Assembly (NCBI GenBank): GCA_014803985.1
Contig: JAAVAO010000009.1
Coordinates: 80,305 to 116,269 of the forward strand
Source: Treponema sp.
GTDB taxonomy: Bacteria > Spirochaetota > Spirochaetia > Treponematales > Treponemataceae
Direction: 5' to 3'
DNA length: 35,965 nucleotides
The notes under the pieces: model-generated
Databases searched by the model: none
Seen by the model: only the letters and a program-made list of their open reading frames with translations
What the model was told of the DNA's origin: nothing
Position numbers and translations under genes: made by a program
Shown: positions 16,849-23,645 of the stretch, piece after piece
Layout: the number at the start of each line of letters is the position of its first letter
Numbering within the stretch: position 1 is the stretch's first letter

Positions 16849-18735
16849 ACTAAAAATGCAATCAATGGACAAAGTGCAGGAAAACATACGGAAGATTCAG
16901 GCACTGTTCCCGAACGCCGTAACCGAATGTGCGGATGGTAGGGGGGGGTACAGCGAGGCATTGATTTTGACGTGCTCAAGCAGGAGCTTGCGGACACGCT
17001 TATCGACGAGCGCGAACTCCGTTACCAGTTCACGTGGCCCGACAAGCAAAAGTCCGTTTTGCTCGCGAACACTCCCACAAACAAAACCTTGCGCCCATGC
17101 AAGGAAGAAAGCGTTGATTTTGACAACACGCAGAACCTTTATATCGAAGGCGACAATTTGGAAGTGCTGAAACTTTTGCAGGAAACGTACCTCGGCAAAA
17201 TCAAGATGATTTACATCGACCCGCCGTACAACACAGGCAACGACTTTGTGTATAACGACGACTTTTCGCAGGAAGCGAACGAATATAAGGAAAACAGCGG
17301 CCAGCTCGACGAGCAGGGCAACCGCTTGTTTCAGAACACCGAAAGCAACGGCAGATTTCATACCGATTGGCTGAATATGATTTATCCGCGCTTGCGACTG
17401 GCGAAAGACTTGCTCTCCAACGATGGCGTGATTTTTATCAGCATTGATGATAATGAAGTAGAGAATTTAAAGAAAATATGTAACGAGATATTTGGCGAGA
17501 ATAATTTTGTTGCAATGTTTCCTTGGCGTAAAAGGACGGCGAAATCGGATGTCCCCTTTGGTGTATCGCAGGATTATGAGTGGATAGTTTGTTGTGCTAA
17601 AAGCAATGAATTTAAGGCGTATATTGAGGGAGGAACAAGGAAGTACTTTGAAACACCTGACTTTCCTGGGCGTCCTTGGAGAATTCATGATATGACAAAG
17701 CAAACAACAGCAAGTGAAAGGCCAAATAGTTACTTTACTATGGTTAATCCTAAAACTGGGGAAGAATTTCCCTGTGATCCAAATAGAACATGGAGAATTA
17801 CTAAAGATACTTTTCAAAAATACTACGATGCGCACGAGATAATATTCCCTGGGGATTATGATTTTCTTCATATTTCCAAGCCGGTTGCTAGATATTTTAA
17901 AGATAAAGATATGCTAAAAATGGGGGATAATTTTGGCAAAATCGCAGTTAGTACAAAATTACCTGATGATATAGGTATGTCGCAAGACGGAACCAAAGAA
18001 ATGAAAGAAATTTTTGATTGTATTCCGTTTCCTTTTCCTAAAACTATAAATTTGTTAAAGTATTTAATTAAAACTTCAAGCTATAAAGATTCTATAGTTT
18101 TGGATTTTTTCTCTGGTTCGGCATCAATCGCTCATGCAGTAATGCAGTTAAATGCCGAAGACGGTGGGAATCGTAAATTTATTATGGTTCAGCTTCCCGA
18201 ACTTTGCGACGAGAAGAGCGAGGCGTATAAAGCGGGCTATAATAATATTTGCGAAATTGGCAAAGAGCGCATTCGCTGTGCAGGGGCAAAAATCAAGCGG
18301 GAAAACGGTTTGACGGCGCAAGACCTTGATACGGGCTTCCGCGTACTCAAACTCGATTCGTCCAATATGAAAGACGTGTATTATCGCCCCGAAGAATACA
18401 GCCAAACTTTGCTCGAAGGTTTGTCCGACAACATAAAAACCGACCGTACCTCGCTCGATTTGTTGTTCCAAGTTATGCTTGATTTAGGCAAGCCGCTTTC
18501 CGCAAAAATCGAAGAAAAGAATATTGCGGGCAAGCGCGTATTTATCGTAAACGATGACGACTTGATTGCGTGTTTTGAGGACAGCATATCCGCAGAAATA
18601 GTTACGGAAATCGCAAAGGCAAAGCCGCTCTATGCCGTGTTCCGCGATAGCTCACTTGCAAACGATTCCGTCGCCGCCAACTTCGAGCAAATCTTCGCCA
18701 CCTACAGCCCGAACACGGTAAGGAAGGTGTTGTGA
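16841..18735 (+). CDS. mod: Type III DNA methyltransferase, phase-variable, out of frame here
   Basis: The start at 16841 has GGAG nine bases upstream and overlaps the preceding stop. The frame is broken at a G8 run (16941-16948). As written, translation from 16841 ends at 17170 after about 109 residues. With nine G the product is 631 residues, a normal Mod length, running ADGRGG into GIDFDVLKQELADTL. A gene caller would report only 16972-18735 (587 residues, GTG start). The order of motifs is that of a beta-class N6-adenine methyltransferase: DPPYNTGN near residue 127 of the restored protein, then the SAM-binding FFSGSA near 424. The target-recognition region lies between them and is more AT-rich than its flanks. 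Res at 20301 is its restriction partner. Confidence 0.9.
16941..16948 (+). repeat. G8 tract in mod (slippage site)
   Basis: Eight consecutive G lie 100 bases into mod. The upstream frame and the catalytic frame differ by one, so nine or six G would join them. Such tracts commonly mutate by slippage during replication. The homologous truncated copy at 11863 diverges at this very point. Confidence 0.85.
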
Positions 18736-18769
18736 TGAAAATCAATAAACCCTCTGCACGAATCAAGCG
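18735..18769 (+). repeat. Repeated gene-start-like segment (KINKPSARIK)
   Basis: An ATG overlaps the mod stop (TGATG) and opens a short frame beginning MKINKPSARIKR. The same segment, without the ATG, occurs at 11818-11852 just before the truncated mod copy. Over the aligned 28 bases the copies differ at three positions, all silent in this frame. It looks like the beginning of a gene that is lost at both places. Confidence 0.55.
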
Positions 18770-18770
18770 A

Positions 18771-18799
18771 TTGACTATACGTAATTTATTATGTATCAT
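18771..18799 (+). promoter_or_regulatory. hicAB promoter and operator dyad
   Basis: TTGACT (18771-18776) and TATCAT (18794-18799) are 17 bases apart. An imperfect dyad ATACGTAAT-TT-ATTATGTAT (18777-18796) fills the spacer. HicB antitoxins commonly repress their own operon, so this is the likely binding site. Placing a promoter here means hicAB can be expressed independently of mod. Confidence 0.65.
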
Positions 18800-18820
18800 A
18801 CTAAACGCAAGGAGCGGCGC

Positions 18821-19027
18821 ATGGAATATTCGTCACGAGAAATCATAGGCATGCTTGCGGCGGACGGCTGGCAAGAGGTGGCGTGCGTGGGAAGCCATCA
18901 TCACTTCAAGCATCCAAAAAAGCCAGGGCGAGTTACCGTGCCGCATCCGAAGCGGTCGATTCCTATAGGAACGGCAAAAAGCATTTTCAGACAGGCGGGT
19001 ATTGACCCCAAGGAGAAAAAGCAATGA
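18821..19027 (+). CDS. hicA: HicA mRNA-interferase toxin
   Basis: The 68-residue product starts after AAGGAG with a six-base spacer. A start ten codons earlier lies on the -10 and is rejected. It has the small dsRBD-like HicA fold: SSREIIGMLAADGW, VGSHHHFKHPKKPG with the catalytic His in the HHFKHP segment, then PHPKRSIPIGTAKSIFRQAG. It cleaves mRNA when free of HicB. It overlaps hicB by four bases (ATGA). The segment appears intact and functional. Confidence 0.92.
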   Translation: MEYSSREIIGMLAADGWQEVACVGSHHHFKHPKKPGRVTVPHPKRSIPIGTAKSIFRQAGIDPKEKKQ

Positions 19028-19458
19028 AAAACGAATACGCGTTTATCGCTGTCCTTGAATATGCCGACGACGGCATCAGTATAAGTTTTCCCGACCTTCC
19101 GGGCTGTTTTTCATGCGCCGAGACAAACAACGCAGACGAAGCCGTGCGAAACGCACGGGAAGCGTTGGGACTTCACCTGTTCGCCATGGAGCAGGACGGG
19201 GAGGAAATTCCCGAACCCCGAACGCTGAATGACGTGGAGTTGGGAAAAAACTGCGTTCCCGCCGTCATCAACGTTTTCATGCCGTCCGTCCGCGCGGCGG
19301 TCAAGACGGCTTTCGTAAAAAAGACGCTTTCCCTCCCCTCATGGCTTGCCGCGCTTGCCGAAGAAAAAAACGTGAACTGCTCGAAAGTCTTTCAGGACGC
19401 GCTCAAGACGTTCCTCGGCGTGGAAGAGCCGATATACTATAAATCAGTCGGATTCTGA
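19024..19458 (+). CDS. hicB: HicB antitoxin
   Basis: This 144-residue protein has the N-terminal RNase H-like HicB domain (YADDGISISFPDLPGCFSCAETNNADEAVRNAREAL) in short pieces: ISISFPDLPGCFSCAE and EAVRNAREALGLHLF. The C-terminal DNA-binding part is ribbon-helix-helix-like (KKTLSLPSWLAALAEEKN, then CSKVFQDALKTFL). It neutralises HicA and should repress the operon through the dyad at 18777-18796. It is translationally coupled to hicA. Confidence 0.92.
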   Translation: MKNEYAFIAVLEYADDGISISFPDLPGCFSCAETNNADEAVRNAREALGLHLFAMEQDGEEIPEPRTLNDVELGKNCVPAVINVFMPSVRAAVKTAFVKKTLSLPSWLAALAEEKNVNCSKVFQDALKTFLGVEEPIYYKSVGF

Positions 19459-19478
19459 AAAACAAGGAGACGGATGCC

Positions 19479-20276
19479 ATGACAATGACGAAAGTTGAGA
19501 TTGACGTTCCCGAAGATGCGCAAAAGCCCGACCGGGCAAATAAAAAAATCGAACCGCCGAAAACCTTATTGGAACTGCTTTCTGCGGAAAAGAAGGCGAA
19601 ACTTTCGGGCGGGATTTATCATACTGTTCAAATTGAATTGACGTACAATTCCAACCATATCGAAGGCAGCCGCTTGACGCACGACCAAACGCGCTATATT
19701 TTTGAAACGAACACTATCGGCGTTGACGGCGGCATCATAAAGGTTGACGACATTGTGGAAACGGCGAATCACTTTAAGTGCGTTGACTTGATTATCGAGA
19801 ATGCCAAAAAGCCGGTTACGGAAGTTTTTATAAAGGAATTGCACCGCACGTTAAAAAACGGCACTACGGACGCGCGGCAGTATTGGTTTGCGGTGGACGA
19901 TTACAAGAAATTGCCGAACACCGTCGGCGGATTGTGCACGGCTCAGCCCGGAGAAGTATCCGAAAAAATGAAAGCATTGCTTTTTGAATGCAACGCCAAA
20001 GAGGAAAAAACTTTTGACGACATTTTGGATTTCCATTATAAGTTCGAGTGCATTCACCCATTCCAAGACGGGAACGGACGCATTGGCAGGCTGCTTTTGT
20101 TCAAGGATTGCTTAAAGCATAATATCGTGCCGTTCATTATAGACGAAGAGTTTAAACTGTTCTACTATCGCGGACTGAAAGAATGGAAACACGAGCGCGG
20201 CTATTTGCGCGACACTTGCCTTGCGGCGCAGGACAAGTTCAAGAAATACCTTGATTATTTAAAAGTAAAGTATTGA
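19479..20276 (+). CDS. Fic-domain protein (probable AMP-transferase)
   Basis: The product has 265 residues. GGAG lies upstream of two close ATGs, and the first is used here. The catalytic motif is intact: HPFQDGNGRIGR near residue 194. An N-terminal inhibitory motif is visible as SNHIEG (S-x-x-x-E-G form) at about residue 58, placing it among Fic proteins that hold an autoinhibitory helix in the same chain. Such proteins usually transfer AMP from ATP to target proteins, and the target is unknown. It is inserted between mod and res, directly after hicAB, and is unlike the Fic relic at 11503 in its sequence. Confidence 0.88.
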   Translation: MTMTKVEIDVPEDAQKPDRANKKIEPPKTLLELLSAEKKAKLSGGIYHTVQIELTYNSNHIEGSRLTHDQTRYIFETNTIGVDGGIIKVDDIVETANHFKCVDLIIENAKKPVTEVFIKELHRTLKNGTTDARQYWFAVDDYKKLPNTVGGLCTAQPGEVSEKMKALLFECNAKEEKTFDDILDFHYKFECIHPFQDGNGRIGRLLLFKDCLKHNIVPFIIDEEFKLFYYRGLKEWKHERGYLRDTCLAAQDKFKKYLDYLKVKY

Positions 20277-20300
20277 TAAGAAAAAAGGACATGACGGAAA

Positions 20301-23300
20301 ATGAAATTCAAATTCGAAATACAAGACTATCAGACGGACGCGGTGAACGCCGTGGTCGAGGCGTTTGCGGGGCAGCCGTTCAACGACAGGCTTTCTTATT
20401 TGCGCGACATGGGAAGCGAAACTGCGCCGGACTCATTCCAAGACAGCGGATTTTGGAGCGGAACGGGATTCGGCAACGCGCCTCTTGAACTTTCGGATGT
20501 GCAGATTTTGAACAACATCCGCACCTTGCAGTTTGCGGGCAATATCAGGCAGTCGCAGGAACTTTCAAAGCCGTTCGGGAACGCTTGCCGTTGCGCACTC
20601 GACATTGAAATGGAAACAGGCACGGGCAAAACCTATTGCTATATAAAGACGATGTTCGAACTGAACAAAAAATACGGTTGGAGCAAGTTCATCGTCGTTG
20701 TTCCGTCAATCGCCATCCGCGAGGGCGTGAAAAAGTCATTCGAGGTGATGGAAGACCACTTTTTCGAACAGTACGGCAAAAAGGCGCGGCACTTTATTTA
20801 CAACAGCAAGAATCTCAATCAGCTGGACAGCTTTTCGGCAAGCAAAGATATTAACGTTATGATAATCAACTCGCAGGCGTTCGCGTCGTCTTTAAAAGAG
20901 GGCGCGAGAAACGAAGCGGCGCGCATTATTTACAGCAAGCAGGACAGTTTCGGAAGCCGCCGCCCGATTGACGTTATCGCCGCGAACCGTCCTATCGTGA
21001 TTTTGGACGAGCCACAGAAGCTCGGCGGAAATGCAACGCAGTCAAGCATCAAACTTTTTAATCCGCTGTTCTCGCTCAACTATTCGGCGACGCACAGAGA
21101 AACGCACAATCTTGTGTATGTGCTGGACGCGCTTGATGCTTATCAGAAAAAATTGGTTAAGAAAATCGAAGTGAAGGGATTTGAGCTTCGGAACTTGCGC
21201 GGAACGGACGGATTTGTTTACCTTTCGCAGATTTTGGTCGATCCGAAAAAACCGCCTATGGCGAGAATGGCTTTCGAGGTAAATTACGGCAATGGAATCA
21301 AGCGCGAGACGCACATTGTCGGCGTGAACGACAGCCTTTATGAAATGTCTGCGGGCGGAAAAATGCCGTCGCTCGAACAGTACAAAAATGGTTACGTTGT
21401 AAAAGAGGTAAATCCCATCGACAATACGGTTACCTTTCTAAACGGAATGACTATTGCGGTGGGCGAAGTGCGCGGCGACCTTTCCGAGCGCGAAATGCGT
21501 CGCATACAAATTCGCGAGACGATTCTTTCGCACTTTGAAAAAGAAGAAAAACTTTTCGATATGGGCGTTAAATGCCTTTCACTTTTTTTCATTGACGAGG
21601 TTGCGCATTACCGGCAGTATGACGAAAACGGCAGCGAGGCGTTGGGCGACTTTGGGCAGATGTTTGAGCAGGAATACAAGAGCATTTTGGACGAATATCT
21701 TTCGCTTTTTGAAACGCCGTACATACAATATCTGAAAGGAATTGATTTTCACGACACGCACAGAGGATATTTTTCTATTGACAAAAAGACGGGGCACGCC
21801 GTCAACTCCGTTGAAAAAAAAGGCGCGTGCGACGACATATCCGCTTATGACTTGATTCTGAAAAACAAGGAACGCTTGCTTTCGTTTGACGAGCCGACGC
21901 GATTTATTTTTTCGCACTCCGCGCTTCGCGAAGGCTGGGACAATCCCAACGTGTTTCAGATTTGCACGCTCAAGCAGAGCAACAGCGAAATCAGCAAGCG
22001 GCAGGAAGTGGGGCGCGGCATGCGGCTTTGCGTGAATCAGGCGGGCGACAGAATTGACGGCAGCGTTTACGGCGTTAAAGTCCACGATATAAATGTGCTC
22101 ACCGTCATTGCGAGCGACAGCTATAAATCGTTTGCGGGCAGCCTGCAAAAGGAAATCAAAGACACGCTGTACGAAAGGCCCGCCAAGGCGACTAAAGAAT
22201 ATTTTACCGGGAAGATTGTTAAAACTGCCGAAAGCTTTCACGAAATTACGGCTCACGAGGCGGCGGTTATCGAAAGGTATCTCGGCTTTAACGGATATAT
22301 CGATTATGACGGCAACATAACCGACGCATATCGCGCCGCGCAGGAAGCCGGCAATTTTGCGCCGCTTCCGAGCGAACTCGCCACGATTTCAGACGGCGTT
22401 CATAAGCTCGTTCAGGGAGTGTTCGATGAAAGCGTTCTTGACGAAATCATCGCTCCCGCGAACAAGTCTAAAATTATGCAGAACGCGCTCAACGAGAATT
22501 TCGCTAAAAAAGAATTCCAAACGCTTTGGAAATATATTAATCACAAGTACGCATATTCCGTTTCATTCGACAGCAACGAGCTGATTGCAAAGGCGACAAA
22601 AGCACTTGACGAGCAAATGTATACGACCGCGCTTACCTATATCAGCACGATTGGCTCGCAGGGAAAAACACTTGACTTTACCGAAAGCAGGACAAAGACA
22701 ACGACGCTTGAAAATGCGCTCGGCTCAAATGTGACGTATGATTTGATTGGCAAGATTTGTTATGGCACCGCGCTCACGAGAAAAACAGTCGTGAAGATTT
22801 TGCAGGGCATCAATCCCGAAACATTCGCCATGTTCAGGCGCAATCCCGAAGAATTCATAAGCAAGGCGGTGCGGTATATCAACGAGCAAAAGGCGACGAT
22901 GATTGTTGACGAAATAACCTACAACGTGACGAGCGAAGAGCCGTATTCAAGCGATATTTTTACCGCCGCAAAAAACGTAATCGACTTTGATAGGGCGGTA
23001 AAAGCGGACAAGCATATCACGCCGTTTGTCGTTGTGGACAGCGAGACTGAAAAGAATTTCGCAATGGATTTGGAACGCAATGACGGCGACGTGTGCGTGT
23101 ACGCAAAGCTTCCGCGATCGTTTAAAATTCCCACACCCGTAGGCGATTATTCGCCGGACTGGGCCATTGCCTTCAACGAAGGAATAGTGAAATACATTTA
23201 TTTTATCGCAGAAACAAAAGGAAGCATGGAAAGCCTGCAATTGAGAAAAATAGAAAACGCGAAAATCAGTTGCGCAAGAAAACTGTTTGAAAAACTCGGA

Positions 23301-23366
23301 AGCGACGCAGTTCGTTATGACGTGGCTGATACTTATCAACATTTAATGGATATAATGCGCAAGTGA
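20301..23366 (+). CDS. res: Type III restriction subunit
   Basis: The product has 1021 residues, a usual size for Res. It uses ATP to move or switch on DNA and cleaves when two inversely oriented unmethylated sites communicate. Walker A is METGTGKTYCY near residue 105, the Walker B/DExx box is VILDEPQKLGG near 233, SATH follows near 261, and motif VI is EISKRQEVGRGMRL near 565. The C-terminal PD-(D/E)XK nuclease is visible as PDWAIAF near 953 and IAETKGS near 970. The frame is intact, so Res is predicted to be active, while Mod is out of frame. Type III Res needs Mod for recognition, so no unprotected cleavage is expected in the OFF state. Confidence 0.93.
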   Translation: MKFKFEIQDYQTDAVNAVVEAFAGQPFNDRLSYLRDMGSETAPDSFQDSGFWSGTGFGNAPLELSDVQILNNIRTLQFAGNIRQSQELSKPFGNACRCALDIEMETGTGKTYCYIKTMFELNKKYGWSKFIVVVPSIAIREGVKKSFEVMEDHFFEQYGKKARHFIYNSKNLNQLDSFSASKDINVMIINSQAFASSLKEGARNEAARIIYSKQDSFGSRRPIDVIAANRPIVILDEPQKLGGNATQSSIKLFNPLFSLNYSATHRETHNLVYVLDALDAYQKKLVKKIEVKGFELRNLRGTDGFVYLSQILVDPKKPPMARMAFEVNYGNGIKRETHIVGVNDSLYEMSAGGKMPSLEQYKNGYVVKEVNPIDNTVTFLNGMTIAVGEVRGDLSEREMRRIQIRETILSHFEKEEKLFDMGVKCLSLFFIDEVAHYRQYDENGSEALGDFGQMFEQEYKSILDEYLSLFETPYIQYLKGIDFHDTHRGYFSIDKKTGHAVNSVEKKGACDDISAYDLILKNKERLLSFDEPTRFIFSHSALREGWDNPNVFQICTLKQSNSEISKRQEVGRGMRLCVNQAGDRIDGSVYGVKVHDINVLTVIASDSYKSFAGSLQKEIKDTLYERPAKATKEYFTGKIVKTAESFHEITAHEAAVIERYLGFNGYIDYDGNITDAYRAAQEAGNFAPLPSELATISDGVHKLVQGVFDESVLDEIIAPANKSKIMQNALNENFAKKEFQTLWKYINHKYAYSVSFDSNELIAKATKALDEQMYTTALTYISTIGSQGKTLDFTESRTKTTTLENALGSNVTYDLIGKICYGTALTRKTVVKILQGINPETFAMFRRNPEEFISKAVRYINEQKATMIVDEITYNVTSEEPYSSDIFTAAKNVIDFDRAVKADKHITPFVVVDSETEKNFAMDLERNDGDVCVYAKLPRSFKIPTPVGDYSPDWAIAFNEGIVKYIYFIAETKGSMESLQLRKIENAKISCARKLFEKLGSDAVRYDVADTYQHLMDIMRK

Positions 23367-23645
23367 TAAGGGGCAAATTTTTATAACGTTGCGCGAAAAT
23401 ATCAACTTACAGCACAAATTAAGCGCACTTTTAAAATCTGCCACCTTATAACTACCTCCATTTTATTCAGTTAAATTTTCATTCTTCAAAGATCTCTAAA
23501 ATATTATATATTTAGATATATAGTCGTCTCTAGAATAAATCTTCGCTTTTCCTCTTGCTCCAAATAAACACGCTCCTCCATATATCATGCAACTAGAAAT
23601 CATTATAAGGCACAATAGTTTCATCAGTTTAAAAAGTGATGTCAC
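23367..23645. other. Intergenic region between convergent genes
   Basis: About 280 AT-rich bases separate res from the convergent helicase gene. A near-palindrome of TATATATTTAGATATATA type lies at about 23507-23523. I see no gene and no clear hairpin-plus-T-run terminator. Confidence 0.4.

Noticed and set aside
16972..18735. Start of mod at the GTG at 16972
   Set aside because: It lacks a well-placed ribosome-binding site and would omit the conserved N-terminus that is encoded just upstream across the G tract.
21579..22256. Minus-strand frame of 225 codons inside res
   Set aside because: It is a frame shadow of res and resembles no protein.
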